Shown piece by piece: positions 12,348 through 22,682 of a stretch of 64,000 nt of DNA. This DNA is from Daldinia sp. FL1419. Lineage: Eukaryota; Ascomycota; Sordariomycetes; Xylariales; Hypoxylaceae. Positions within the stretch are counted from its first letter, which is position 1. Each line of letters opens with the position of its first letter. The notes under the pieces are model-generated. The model saw only the letters and a program-made list of their open reading frames with translations. It did not search any database and was not told the DNA's origin. The stretch is from NCBI GenBank assembly GCA_025201765.1, contig MU623414.1, positions 1-64,000 on the forward strand, read 5' to 3'. The position numbers and the translations under genes are program-made.

Positions 12348-14015
12348 GTGCCAGAGATGGCAGCCCGACTCTTTCTCCTCCTAGATTTGGTGATTGGAGC
12401 TTATTGCCAAGTTTCTACTGTTGAACGCCGCAATAGTCGTTATGTCAAGCTACCAGTTGTACATTCTACGAATAAAAATGTATTCTCTGATTTCGGGGAT
12501 AAGCGGGCTATAACTACTGTACCCTTAGCCAACAGATCAGATGTAGCGTACTACGCCTCATGTTTGTAACCCCTCGTTCACCTCGTGTGCTGTTCCTCTT
12601 GCTAAATCGTACAAGTGGATATTGGCACGCCGCCGCAGCAGGTCTATGTCCAACTAGATACTGGCTCGTTTGAGCTTTGGGTAAATCCTGATTGCTCAGA
12701 TCTCGCAGGGTCTGCAGATGTCAAGTTCTGTCAGGCAATAGGTCATTATGATGCGTCGTCTTCGTCTACCGCAACACAACTAGCTGGGACGAAGACGTTA
12801 CGGTATGGCATCGGCGCTGCCAAGATCCAGTATTTCTCAGACGACATTGGCCTCACGGGCACGGGTGAGTTGTTGGATCAAGTATATTATAGTAATAATA
12901 TCGTAAGACTAATTTTTGGCCAGATTCGAAACTGAAAGGGATTCAGTTCGGAGTTGCTACGGAGACTGATGATGAATTCGCTGGCATTCTGGGGATAGGT
13001 CACGGAATCAACGTGACCACACGGTACAAGAATTTTGTAGACGAGTTAGAGGACCAAGGAATAACGGATACCAAAGCTTTCAGTCTAGCACTCGGCGGCA
13101 AGGAGGAACAAGAAGGTGTCATCATCTTTGGAGGGTTAGACACAGGCAAGTTCACAGGTACTCTCCAGACCCTGCCTATCATCCCCGCAAAAGAATCGCC
13201 GGATGGTGTGCCGAGATATTGGGTCAACATGAGCTCCTTAAGCTTGACGCCTCCGAGTGGAAAGAAGAAGGAATACGTGAGCGAAAACATGGCCGTTTTC
13301 CTCGACAGCGGTGCGACTCTTACTCTTTTACCGACGGATCTGGCGAATAGCATCGCGGTAGACTTTGGTGCGGAGGCCAAGGATGCCAACGGCCTTTACC
13401 CAGTTGACTGCTCTCTTAACGATCTTCCAGGCACTCTGGACTTCGCCTTCGACGGAGTCACGATCAAAGTGCCGTATAATGAGGTGGTCAGGGAAATCCA
13501 GAACTCCTTCTTTACGCAGTGCTACTTGGGTATCATGCCGAGCGACGATTTCATTCTCCTTGGCGATACCATGCTCCGCTCTGCTTACGGTAAGTCCTGC
13601 AATAATACTACGAGTATTTATCCCGCAAGTGATGATACTAACAGTTGATCTAGCTGTTTTTGACCAAACAAACAACGCTATCCACTTGGCCCAATACGTG
13701 AACTGCGGCACGAACGAGATAGAGATCACGAAGGAGACGGACATGAGCACCATCAAAGGTGATTGTGATGCGCCCACCTCCAAGACTGAATCAACATCCT
13801 CATCTTCGTCCTCTTCATCGCCATCTACTTCTTCGTCCCCATCGAAGACGAGTGACAGCACCATCCCGTCTAGCCTTAGTCCTCCTGTCTCAAGTACGAC
13901 TGCACAGGCAGGCGGCTCGGTATCAACGACACCGGACTCGTTAGGTTCACGTGCCCGGGTAGAGTGGTGTTTGGGACTGGTTGTGGTTGTATTCTGGGTA
14001 GTCATGGCTCTTTGA
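12348..14015 (+). CDS. Pepsin-like aspartic protease, probably GPI-anchored
   Basis: Secreted A1-family aspartyl endopeptidase of the yapsin/Opsin-B type. Four exons (12348-12561, 12616-12864, 12924-13589, 13654-14015) make 1491 nt, or 496 residues. The signal peptide is hydrophobic (AARLFLLLDLVIGAYC). It is followed by a short propeptide and then the first active-site motif, VQLDTGSFELWV (catalytic D86). The second is VFLDSGATLTLLP (D282). The core ends with ILLGDTMLRSAYAVFD, a standard A1 element. After residue 400 a Ser/Thr-rich linker leads to a hydrophobic C-terminus (LGLVVVVFWVVMAL), as in GPI-anchored wall proteases. The two lobes and the catalytic aspartates are complete, so it should be active. 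An ATG at 12357 is an equally good start. The substrate is unknown; maturation or turnover of wall proteins is the family precedent. Confidence 0.92.
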
Positions 14016-14858
14016 TATTTGTAGCCAAGCGGCAATTGCATTGTTTTCGAATATTGAGCATTTGAGCGTATTTGAGCGAACATAGAGCGTCTAGAGCATA
14101 CTTTAATCTGAACATCTACCAGTATTTGGACTACTTGCGTGTTTTGCTATTGCTGATTTCCTACGTCGTAATCAATCTACTCCCACCATATAGGATCTCA
14201 TGAATCTACCTAGGCATGTATCGAATTTGCTAAAACCTACTTCTCATACATCGCCCCTTAAAGCTATTGCAAGACTGTAGACTGCGTTGAAACCCTTCAC
14301 ATATTTCTTACATCACGATTTCGCTTCTACTTGACGTCGGCTTTTTACACTTCTGCCGATGTTACCTTGGCCCTCTCACCGCGGTGACGAATCTCGACCC
14401 AGTGCCGTCGCACGCCGTTACGTTACGCCGCATCGTATCGTGCGTATGTCGTGCCGTGGTACTCTACGCATCGCCCCCTGACAGGGACGTGTAGATCTTT
14501 TCGAGAATCGACGTTACCGTTACACCTGCGGGTACTTTGAGTAAAACAGGGCGTATGAGTGCTTTTATTCCTCTTAAACGTGGCTATACTTTCTATAGGG
14601 TTACTTCCCTTTCTATATGGATAATTGATTGATGGGGCATGAGCCTGGTCACTAGTTTATATACTGGATAATGGTGATGGAGATTGAATCGGTCATGTTG
14701 AAAGGCGTATATCGTTCATGGGGATATATTATTTACGTACATCAATGCGAAACATATGTGGTATCTTCTCAAGAATAAATACAGAATTATCCAGAAATCA
14801 CACCCGCAATACCCAGCGTTACTATCCTTATATCCAAGAAGCTATGGTCTTTAGTTCC
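14016..14858. other. Convergent intergenic region
   Basis: 3' flanks of the aspartic protease (+) and the Stealth gene (-). I see no gene or structured repeat. One stretch (14386-14470) is enriched in CGTT/CGTA words. Confidence 0.5.
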
Positions 14859-16964
14859 TTAATTTTCCTTTTCCCACCGCCCCTTAATAGGCCATAAGTC
14901 TTCAAAGACTTGCGCTATAACGTCTCGAACACGGCTGACTTGCTCTTCGCTCTCGGTCATCACGTCGTCGTTTAGACACCATTGGCCGTATTCTTTCCCT
15001 CTCCGAATGGCTCGCTCTAGTAGTTCCATTTCGGCCTGCTCCGCATCTTTCACCATAACAAATTTCATCGCATCCGTGTCGACGATGGTATGTTGGTACT
15101 TCTTGAGTGCCTTGATAATCATCTCACGTTCATGTCGCTTTTTAGTTTTAGAGGGCAGTAAAGGCTCCAACCCTCGCGGTTGGGACGCCAATAGAAACTT
15201 GATCAGGCAGTCACCACACTGCGGGTGCTGATATGAAAGGCGGGAGAAGATGTTGGACGCCGTGAAATCGGGGTTGGGTGAAGTCGAATCAGAGATCGCA
15301 GACGCGAAGGAGTCCCCGAAACATTTGTCGACGTTGAAATCGTTGCATTTAATATTACGAATCGTCTCGGGTCCGTCAATCGATGTCCACAATACGTTCA
15401 CGTTTACTTGAGGCGGATGGAGTCCCGCCTTCTTGAGGATCTCCGGTAATTTATAGTACATCCGCTCCCTCGTCGTACTTTGCACTGCAGGCTTGGATGC
15501 GTCGTTGGTAGATAGCTGGCGCCAACCCGGTTCGACAACCTCTAGTATGTGCTGGCGTTCTTTCCAGTCAAGGTACCCATCTGAATTTTCGTCCGAACGG
15601 GAAATGATGAAAGACCAGATTAGAGCTTCCCGAAACCTTTCGATAGTATAGTGGAAACTAGCAAACCAAGGATATATCTGGAACTTTGACTCGCCGCGGA
15701 ATCGTTCGCAGGCACCCTTCGCCGATGGTTGAGGAAAGGAGGCCATAGCCTCCTTCATCACTCTCCTTGAAACGGAATGTCCAAAGTGAGCCTGAACGTG
15801 ACGGTTGCGCTCGCCAAACCGATGGTTCAAGAGGTACGAGGTATAATACACGAACGGTTTTTCGCCGAATGAGGGTATCTGGCTCTTGCCTCCGAGGTGC
15901 TTAACGTTGTAATGATCGCTTTTAAAGCCCATTGTCGGGCCAAACAGGGGTGAGTAGAAGTCGGAAGCCGCATGAGGCAGACCTAGGAACATGTCGTCGG
16001 ATAGCGCAAACAATTGGTCTGTCGAAGACGGTGTCATGTAAATCTGGGATTCGATCGAGAGCGAATTGAATGTGGGAAGACAATCCTTTTCTTCTTTGCG
16101 GAAGAAAGACTCGTGACTGAGAACCTGGACGTGTTGGTTCGTCTCCTCGTCATCTCTTAGCCAAGTCGGCCTTTGAGGCCGCATACTTGTGCCATCCTGC
16201 TGATATGACCCTCCGACCGAGTTGACGAGAAGTTGTATCTTATTTATGAATCCCTTGGCGTAAACGTCAAGGCTACGGAGTGAGTATCGTAGCTCGTCCC
16301 AATCGCGGTATCGGTTAATGCTATGCTGTGATATCCACTTTCCGTCTCGGTCGTTAAGGGGCGATTGTACCTCGTAATCATGTCGAATATCCTTGAAGGC
16401 TTCATCGGAGCCATTCACCCAATTGTAAACGAAATCGATCTTCGGTTCTTTCAATGGACCATACTTCTCGGCGTCGAAATGGCCAGCTGAAAACCATTCG
16501 TCTTCCCAACCATCTAAGCTGACCTCCTTGACAGCTTCTTCGAACGGTATACGGATAACGTCGGGTAATACGTGAGAAAGAGTATGTTCCTCCTTTGCCG
16601 ACTCAGATGCGTGTCCTGTGCTTTCTGTACTGCCCTGAGACGTCATGATAGCGCCACCACCAACCCATGGCGACGTTTTGCTTTCCAAAGTAGCATGTCG
16701 CATCAACCGGAAGGCCGTGTAGTTCTGGCCCTCTGAATGAACCGCCTTCCATTTATCTACCACGGCCCATATTAACGCCACGAAGCAAACTAGAGATATT
16801 ATCCTCCGCATCCGCCGCGATGTGAATGTGCCCTGTTCTATAGGAGAATTCGGGATATTTATGAAAAGTCGCGGTAGCATTCTTGGCGACAGCATGGTCT
16901 TGGAGTAGTCAGTAGGACTTTGGCTCCGGCTGGGTATGGACAAGACTGCGCCAGTCCACACCAT
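14859..16964 (-). CDS. Stealth-family sugar-phosphate transferase (Xpt1/GNPTAB-like) with EF-hand
   Basis: Single exon, 701 residues. The N-terminus has a basic stretch and one membrane segment (about residues 55-70, IISLVCFVALIWAVV), giving a type II Golgi topology. The Stealth conserved regions appear in order: CR1 IDFVYNWVNGSDEAF (176-190), CR2 RYRDWDELRYSLRSLDVYA (218-236) with FALSDDMFLG (319-328), CR3 HFGHSVSRRVMKEAMASFP (393-411) and a CR4-like QWCLNDD near residue 668. Between CR3 and CR4 is a good EF-hand loop, DENSDGYLDWKE (458-469), preceded by helix-like sequence. GNPTAB, the human lysosomal GlcNAc-phosphotransferase, also combines Stealth regions with an EF-hand. The best-studied fungal relative is Cryptococcus Xpt1, a xylosylphosphotransferase. 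The reaction is therefore probably transfer of a sugar phosphate from a nucleotide sugar onto mannose glycans. The sugar itself is unknown. Confidence 0.85.
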   Translation of the reverse strand: MVWTGAVLSIPSRSQSPTDYSKTMLSPRMLPRLFINIPNSPIEQGTFTSRRMRRIISLVCFVALIWAVVDKWKAVHSEGQNYTAFRLMRHATLESKTSPWVGGGAIMTSQGSTESTGHASESAKEEHTLSHVLPDVIRIPFEEAVKEVSLDGWEDEWFSAGHFDAEKYGPLKEPKIDFVYNWVNGSDEAFKDIRHDYEVQSPLNDRDGKWISQHSINRYRDWDELRYSLRSLDVYAKGFINKIQLLVNSVGGSYQQDGTSMRPQRPTWLRDDEETNQHVQVLSHESFFRKEEKDCLPTFNSLSIESQIYMTPSSTDQLFALSDDMFLGLPHAASDFYSPLFGPTMGFKSDHYNVKHLGGKSQIPSFGEKPFVYYTSYLLNHRFGERNRHVQAHFGHSVSRRVMKEAMASFPQPSAKGACERFRGESKFQIYPWFASFHYTIERFREALIWSFIISRSDENSDGYLDWKERQHILEVVEPGWRQLSTNDASKPAVQSTTRERMYYKLPEILKKAGLHPPQVNVNVLWTSIDGPETIRNIKCNDFNVDKCFGDSFASAISDSTSPNPDFTASNIFSRLSYQHPQCGDCLIKFLLASQPRGLEPLLPSKTKKRHEREMIIKALKKYQHTIVDTDAMKFVMVKDAEQAEMELLERAIRRGKEYGQWCLNDDVMTESEEQVSRVRDVIAQVFEDLWPIKGRWEKEN

Positions 16965-17879
16965 TTTGAGATTCCGTTTCTTCCCCTTTCACTTTGTAGT
17001 CTTAGCCTCCACTAATATTCACTCGTAAGTTCGTCTGAGATCGTGACGGACAGTATGAGTTTCCTTTTTTAGTATCCGGGAAGTGCCTCGGAGCAAACTC
17101 CCTAGCTCGTATGTAGTTGCAGAAACGAACGGGTCGGATCACATAGGACTTTCTCGTAACGTAACGATCATGAATTGCGTGCTGTCTCTCACATGCTCCG
17201 TCTCGGTGCTTACAAGGGTCATCACCTTACGAAAGCCTATCTCGACGTCAAGAAGTCATGGTCGTTATCAGCTTGGAGAATATGTATCACGATGGTCGCG
17301 TCTCGGTGAGATCGATGAGGGAAGAATTCTCAAAAGCAGGCAGGAGATGCAGCAGTAAGCTGTATAGGAAACGGATCGACGGCACACGACCAGTTGCCTA
17401 CCTTTCTAACCAACTAACATTATCAATGCCCACACCCTGAAATTTTTCACACAATGGTAGAAACAGCGAATCATAATAGGAAATGGTCGATGGAACCTGC
17501 GCATTGCAAGGTCCACGGTAGCTGAGAGGAGCCGAGATGCATAGCGAAGATCTCAACTTTTGGGTTATAGAAAATTCGCCTTCCATTCCGGGTTTCCAGA
17601 ATTGCCAAGCTAATAGGCTGAGAAGTGATTCCCCCCACGTCATGAGAGTAACGATAAGGGGAACCACATGAGATCCACGGTAGTGACTAGGTCGGGCTCT
17701 GGGATCAGGAAGCGCCTAAAGCTGAACTTATCCCAGTTACAAACTCGAGCACACAAGGGCACCAATGTCCGTGATCGGTCTATATAATAGCTCCTAACCC
17801 AACCGGGCACGCGGTCACAGCATCTACGTAGGAGCTACGCGAGATGCTAACGTCCGCGTAGTGATGCCTTTGCGATTCT

Positions 17880-18182
17880 GTGACACTTAGTACCAACTAC
17901 CGCGAGCTATTCCCGAACGCGATTCCGTCCGAAGTATACTTAAGCCCGTCATTCTGGAACGATGTCGTCCGTCAGTTAGACTCCGTTATCCCCATGATGC
18001 CCATTATAGACGCTAATTTCTCGCCTTCTCTTCTAAGGAAGTGCACACGTGCCACACGAGACCTCGTCCGTTTGAAGTCGCGTGCGGCAATACCCCCTTT
18101 AGAAGACCTTCCGAATGGGGCTATTATGTATTGCGATGGAGATTATTTGTTGGTCGAATGTAAGTCTAGGACCGGAAGCTAG
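17880..18182 (+). pseudogene. Orphan protein-like open frame without ATG
   Basis: A 100-codon open frame begins at a GTG. In-frame ATG codons occur only inside it. The translation looks more protein-like than neighbouring frames: LFPNAIPSEVYLSPSFWND at the start and GAIMYCDGDYLLVECKS at the end. The ATGs just upstream (17843 and 17863) run straight into stops, and no intron of normal size would connect them. It may be the last exon of an unseen gene, a decayed gene fragment, or chance. No domain is recognised. Confidence 0.25.
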
Positions 18183-18770
18183 GTTCGTTATAGAAGTGAT
18201 CAGCTACGAACGGCTGGGAAGGACGAGGGTTTAGATATAAGAATAATAACTAAAATAATAGCAAGAAAAGGGAAAAAAACAAAAAACAAAAAAACCCTCG
18301 CGACGGAGCGACAGGGACAACATCTTGGCGTGCATTATAAAAAACTCTTGGCACGATGCTATGCTAAACCCTTTTGGAGACTCGAGTTGCAGATCCGGCA
18401 TTTGTATTCTTTTCTATTGGCGACTTTGCTTCTTGGCAGAATCTTAATCCTTAGAGATCGACTTGGCTTTTTACCAGTTCAGCGGCTCGTCATTTTGATG
18501 GTGTCGACAAGTTCGTTTTGCATGGCCCCCTATCTTTTGTAGCCTCTGGTCCGAACCCTCCCCGTGTGACGTTTCGTTCAGCATGGTTCGACACGGTTCA
18601 ACATGGTTCAACGACGGAAGGATGCGGCATCTAGCATCTGATTCCTTTCGGCTAGACCCTATCTCTCTTCTCCTAAACCCTCTGTCTACGTACGAAGCAG
18701 TGTACTGAGCAGTGTAGTAGATCCTAGATTTCTAATGTGATTCCTCGGGCGTAATTCGTCTCATCTTATA

Positions 18771-18823
18771 CCTACCTACCTACCTACCTACCTACCTACC
18801 TACCTACCTACCTACCTACCTAC
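18771..18823. repeat. CCTA tetranucleotide microsatellite
   Basis: Thirteen uninterrupted CCTA units, followed at once by the inverted word TAGGTAGGTG. This is the largest example of the CCTA/TAGG repeats found through most spacers. It is not the TTAGGG telomere repeat. Confidence 0.95.
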
Positions 18824-19193
18824 ACTAGGTAGGTGTCCAACGCTCGTTGGAGAATCCACTATCATAGTAATGTGTTAGCCTATGCAGTGTAGGTAGTAAC
18901 ATTTGTAATCTTACTTACCTCGCCGCTCCTCTTAATAGTCTCATTAAATAGCCCCAGGCACAGTGGACCGGGTTATCTCGTGGCAGATTCTTGGCTTATA
19001 CAACTAGCTAGTATACCCTCACGCAAGTAGCCTATTGAAAACTAGACCGTTTCTGCGTAGGTAAGGAAAGTTCAATCCTTGCCCATAGGGGACGAATTTG
19101 CTAAAAGAAGGGACAGTGACACTTGTTTTCGTCGCTATACCAAAAACCCATAGGTTGACCAAGAGGTGGACTGCCGGTTGAGTAACATCAACC

Positions 19194-20624
19194 ATGCATC
19201 TTGCCGGGCACTCAGCTAGGGAGGATGAAGAGGCCCTCCTCCCACAGCCATCGTTAGATAGAGAAGATTGCACGAGGTGGTCATCCCAATGGAAAACCAA
19301 TATTCGTCAGATATCCCTTCGGTCAACCTTCTGGAGATGTCTCGCCTTCATGAGGCCAAGCTTTCTGGCGAAGCGATCGCCAGTTGAAGAGTTGGAAAAG
19401 TCGAATAATGCGTCGAGAAAACCGCACTCGACGGAATACCTCGATGGCGTTCGCGGCGTTGCTTCGCTGATCGTTTTCATCCTTCATTGGACGCACATTC
19501 CGTACCCCTCTGTCAACTCGGGATGGGGGTATAAGGATAACACGTCGTTATGGCTGTTACCGTTCGTCCGAATCATTTACTCGGGTGCTGCCATGGTCTC
19601 GGTGTTTTTTGTCGTCTCTGGCTTTGTGCTGTCCCATCGTTTTATTCAGCGAATGCACCGCCGAGAATATACGGAGTTGTTTTCCAGTTTGACGTCGCTT
19701 ACGTTCCGTCGGGCCATTCGGTTGTTTCTCCCAGCCTTTGCGTCCAGCACGATGGCTTTCATATGTGCTTATCTCGGCATAATAGATATTCCTAAGAAAG
19801 TGGATGGAAAACCTTTCGAACACGGTTTAACATCGTATCTCGAATATCTTGACATGGAGTCGAACCCGTGGGACTGGACACCAGACTTTTCAGGTTTCTA
19901 TAACCCGCAGTTGTGGTCTATCGCCGTTGAATTCCGCGGTTCGATGGTTGTCTTTCTACTCCTCGTTGGGCTAGCAAAGACTCGAACTGCTGTTCGATTA
20001 ATCGTCGAAGGATTGCTCGTAATACATTGTTTCGGCCACAAGCGTTGGGATCTCGCCCTGTTCATATCGGGCATGTCGCTAGCAGAAATCGAAGTGTTAC
20101 TAAAGAGACCTAAAAATCCATCAGCACGAAGAATAGCAAATACACTGCTTGTGCTTACTATGATACTGGGTCTTTTCCTTTGCGGCTACCCTCGAGACCA
20201 TAATACGCAAACCCCTGGTTACGTGTGGTCCAAATATGTTTGGCCCTTTAGTGCGTATCGTCGTCGATTTTGGTTGGCAGTCGGGGCTATGCTATTCGTT
20301 GGGCCCATGGCATTTTTGCCGTCTGTTCAATCTATCTTCCTTACTCGGCCAGCGAGATATCTCGGACGGATAAGCTTCGCACTTTATCTTGTCCATGGGC
20401 TTGGCAATCGAACGATTGGACATTGGTTACTTGAAGCTTGTTGGAAGTATATTGGAAAGGAAGGCCTTTGGCCTTACGCCATAAGCTTTGCCATCTCTAC
20501 CTCGTTGTATTTCCCAATCGTGATATGGGCCTCCGATGTGTTTTGGAGAGGAATCGATGTGCCCTCAACAAATTTCGCAAGGTGGTTAGAGAAGAGATGT
20601 GCTGCGCCAGAGGATACGAGGTAG
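19194..20624 (+). CDS. Acyltransferase-3 family membrane protein (OafA/YrhL-like)
   Basis: Single-exon gene for a 476-residue polytopic membrane O-acyltransferase. The family start motif is clear after a 75-residue hydrophilic N-terminus: EYLDGVRGVASLIVFILHW, with the conserved histidine at its end. It is followed by MVSVFFVVSGFVLSHRF and TFRRAIRLFLPAFASS, both typical of Acyl_transf_3. The PQLWSIAVEFRGSMVVFLL element and several later hydrophobic segments complete the usual ten or so helices. The family transfers acetyl or other acyl groups to sugars, lipids or small molecules; the acceptor here cannot be deduced. The start is the ATG in an ACC-ATG context. The neighbouring Stealth and fluoride-exporter genes share no obvious pathway with it. 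Confidence 0.85.
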   Translation: MHLAGHSAREDEEALLPQPSLDREDCTRWSSQWKTNIRQISLRSTFWRCLAFMRPSFLAKRSPVEELEKSNNASRKPHSTEYLDGVRGVASLIVFILHWTHIPYPSVNSGWGYKDNTSLWLLPFVRIIYSGAAMVSVFFVVSGFVLSHRFIQRMHRREYTELFSSLTSLTFRRAIRLFLPAFASSTMAFICAYLGIIDIPKKVDGKPFEHGLTSYLEYLDMESNPWDWTPDFSGFYNPQLWSIAVEFRGSMVVFLLLVGLAKTRTAVRLIVEGLLVIHCFGHKRWDLALFISGMSLAEIEVLLKRPKNPSARRIANTLLVLTMILGLFLCGYPRDHNTQTPGYVWSKYVWPFSAYRRRFWLAVGAMLFVGPMAFLPSVQSIFLTRPARYLGRISFALYLVHGLGNRTIGHWLLEACWKYIGKEGLWPYAISFAISTSLYFPIVIWASDVFWRGIDVPSTNFARWLEKRCAAPEDTR

Positions 20625-20835
20625 AGTAATGTCATCTCCCTAATCTTCGAGGATATATAAGTAGGTAGTTAGGTACCTGATATGTTGGGCATAAATACAA
20701 CTTGAAATAACGTTCCAAATTGTCTGCTGGGAATTCCAAAGGGCCTCAACTGATAACTTGTATCTAAAACGGTAGCAGCTCTCCCGATCTAGATCGTCAT
20801 TCTGTTCTGAGTAACTTATAAGTGCGATAGGCGTC

Positions 20836-20849
20836 GGGGGGGGGGGGGG
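20836..20849. repeat. G14 homopolymer
   Basis: Fourteen consecutive G residues directly before copy A of the 141-bp repeat. It may have contributed to the nearby sequencing gap. Confidence 0.85.
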
Positions 20850-21078
20850 TAGCGGAGGGTAAAAATTTTATAATTAAAATTAGGTTACGGTATATAGGAA
20901 TTATAAAAAAAGGTCATACATTTATAAGCATACAAAANNNNNNNNNNCGCCGCCCCGCGCCGGCGGGCCGGCGCCCGGCGCGCCGCGGGGTCGCGGATGG
21001 TAAATATATGAAGATTCTATTAAGTTTACGTGATAGAGGCATGATCTAAACGGGTCATACATTTATAAGCATACATAA
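20850..21078. repeat. Diverged 141-bp tandem repeat spanning the assembly gap
   Basis: Copy A (20850-20937) and copy B (20991-21078) align without gaps at an offset of exactly 141 positions. They start TAGCGGAGGGTAAA versus TCGCGGATGGTAAA and finish in a perfect shared stretch of about 23 bases containing GGTCATACATTTATAAGC. The middle is AT-rich and diverged. Between them lie 10 N and a 43-base block made only of G and C (20948-20990). The true copy number is hidden by the gap. Confidence 0.8.
20938..20947. other. Assembly gap (10 N)
   Basis: Ten undetermined bases, probably a placeholder of arbitrary length. The gap lies between copies of the tandem repeat and against an extremely GC-rich block. 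It falls between two convergent genes and interrupts no coding sequence. Confidence 0.98.
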
Positions 21079-21122
21079 CCAGAGCCCGAGATAGTTCTAG
21101 AAGCCTAAGTAGGAGTATCCGT

Positions 21123-22682
21123 TTAATGTAGACAGGCCAACGCGCTGAATCCGTCGGTCCATCTCAAACCACCCATGATACCAACCATACAAGCCATGGC
21201 GACCACAACACTAGTGGCGCCATATATGTAAGCATGTCGTCTCTGTAGTGCCGTTAGTTCAGCCACCCATGTGGACACCGTGGTCAAACAGCCACAGAAG
21301 CCGTCCTCGACTCCTTGTAATACCTGGCAGCCGACGACACCGCCGAGAGGTGCGTGCGCGAGGTCCCACGCCATGCCAAGGACCGCAGTACCGAGGATAT
21401 TGACGGAGAAAGTGCCGAGTGGGAACGACGGGACGTGTCCGTTGAGGTAGAGCGACATGTAGAACCGCGTAAGACATCCCAGCGGCGCGAATACCAGGGA
21501 AAAAGCCGCACGCCCGCGCCAGGTCTCTGCTGCCCCAGGATTACTGAATCGATCTGGCGGGAGTACAGAGAGAAGAATAGCTCCGATCCAGCAACCCCAT
21601 GCGAGGAAGACGGCAAATCGATCGAGGAACTTACGGGTCAAACTGAAGGGAAACGACGGCGTTATCGGTTCTAGGGCCAAGGCAAGCTGGGCTCCTATGA
21701 GAAAGCCTGACAATGACAAAGAAATGGTGGTGATGATAACAGCAACGAGCGCCATAAATGAGTAACCTCCATTTCGAGGAGTAGTTACTGACCCAGCGTC
21801 TGGGACAAGTAAATCATTAGACAGGGCAAGGAAGACGTCTCGAATAAACGAGGAGAAGGAAGTGAAGGAGCCACAAAATCCGGTAGCAAGACCGATATAA
21901 AGTGGTATAGTCTTCTTAATGGCCGCATGAGCCTTCTTCGCAGCGGCCAGGTCAACGGCTACCCTATCAGAACCAGGGACGCTCGTGGTCTCGTTGGTAC
22001 CGTCTCGTCTCGCTCGTAGGAGCTCTAACTCATACGTGGGGGTACCCCATTCGAAGCGAAATAGCATACGGTCTTCGGCTAGAAAGCCCAAGATCAAACT
22101 ACCAGCGAAATTAGGCCATACAGAACTGAGCGCTACAGGAGCACCGGCGTAGAAGGTTAAGGCTTGGAGGCCTATTCGCGCGAGTGTGCCAAGTATTGCG
22201 AAAAGGATAAGATACGACACGGTGTAAATCTCAGTTGCTAATCTTGAGACAGCCACCTCATCTTCATCGAGGTTTGACTTTTCCGGGTCGATCCCGTTTC
22301 CGCTTCCTTCTCCTTTCCCCTGCCTAGCATCTTGGCAACTCGAATATTCATATTCGAGGGTCCTTCCCTCTTCCAACGAAGGCGCTGTAGGTAAATGTCG
22401 TTCATCTCGACTGGTGATGGGTGCTATGTCCTCTAATTCGGGTACATTTGCATATGAATTGGGAATATCGTAATTGGATTGTGATATCATAGTAGATGAA
22501 CAAGACGCTTGTACCCCTGGCACTACTCCTTGCATTACTCCTTGCACTACTGTTTGCGCCGGAGCCTGCAGTCTTTCCCGATCTAATAGAGTCTGACCTG
22601 ACACGCCTCGAGAAATGTGGCTGAATATCCCGTCCCGATCGACGTATGAATGCGATGGAAGACGCGCCTGGCCCTCGTCCAT
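21123..22682 (-). CDS. Fluoride exporter (FEX/CrcB family)
   Basis: Single exon, 519 residues. A hydrophilic N-terminal region of about 150 residues precedes two fused CrcB domains in one chain, the arrangement seen in eukaryotic FEX proteins. Domain 1 shows GTLARIGLQAL, WPNFAGSLILGF (about residue 190) and GFCGSFTSFSSF (about 270). Domain 2 shows GCLTRFYMSLYL, SVNILGTAVLG and GFCGCLTTVSTW. These carry the conserved Asn and the Phe/Ser/Thr residues of the fluoride path. The protein would sit in the plasma membrane and expel fluoride. The N-terminal extension is longer than I expect for yeast FEX1 and includes a small degenerate repeat (VVQGVMQGVVPGVQ). The ATG at 22682 is the first in frame. 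It converges with the acyltransferase across the repeat and gap. Confidence 0.92.
   Translation of the reverse strand: MDEGQARLPSHSYVDRDGIFSHISRGVSGQTLLDRERLQAPAQTVVQGVMQGVVPGVQASCSSTMISQSNYDIPNSYANVPELEDIAPITSRDERHLPTAPSLEEGRTLEYEYSSCQDARQGKGEGSGNGIDPEKSNLDEDEVAVSRLATEIYTVSYLILFAILGTLARIGLQALTFYAGAPVALSSVWPNFAGSLILGFLAEDRMLFRFEWGTPTYELELLRARRDGTNETTSVPGSDRVAVDLAAAKKAHAAIKKTIPLYIGLATGFCGSFTSFSSFIRDVFLALSNDLLVPDAGSVTTPRNGGYSFMALVAVIITTISLSLSGFLIGAQLALALEPITPSFPFSLTRKFLDRFAVFLAWGCWIGAILLSVLPPDRFSNPGAAETWRGRAAFSLVFAPLGCLTRFYMSLYLNGHVPSFPLGTFSVNILGTAVLGMAWDLAHAPLGGVVGCQVLQGVEDGFCGCLTTVSTWVAELTALQRRHAYIYGATSVVVAMACMVGIMGGLRWTDGFSALACLH

Larger units (their letters stand above)
16965..19193. other. 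Intergenic region before the acyltransferase
   Basis: No gene with a recognised domain. It contains a protein-like open frame at 17880-18182 (annotated separately), a small inverted repeat at 17819-17848 (AGCATCT/AGATGCT), a short repeat of CATGGTTCAA-like words (18582-18612), and the CCTA microsatellite at 18771-18823. Confidence 0.5.

Noticed and set aside
13328..14083. 251-codon minus-strand frame opposite the aspartic protease
   Set aside because: It is the antisense shadow of protease exons 3 and 4; the acidic run comes from the Ser codons of the linker read backwards.
18771..18823. CCTA array as an internal telomere repeat
   Set aside because: The unit is CCTA, not CCCTAA, and the same word occurs in many spacers.
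14859..22682. Stealth, acyltransferase and FEX genes as one surface-polysaccharide cluster
   Set aside because: The genes alternate in strand, are widely spaced, and FEX has no polysaccharide role; proximity alone is not enough.
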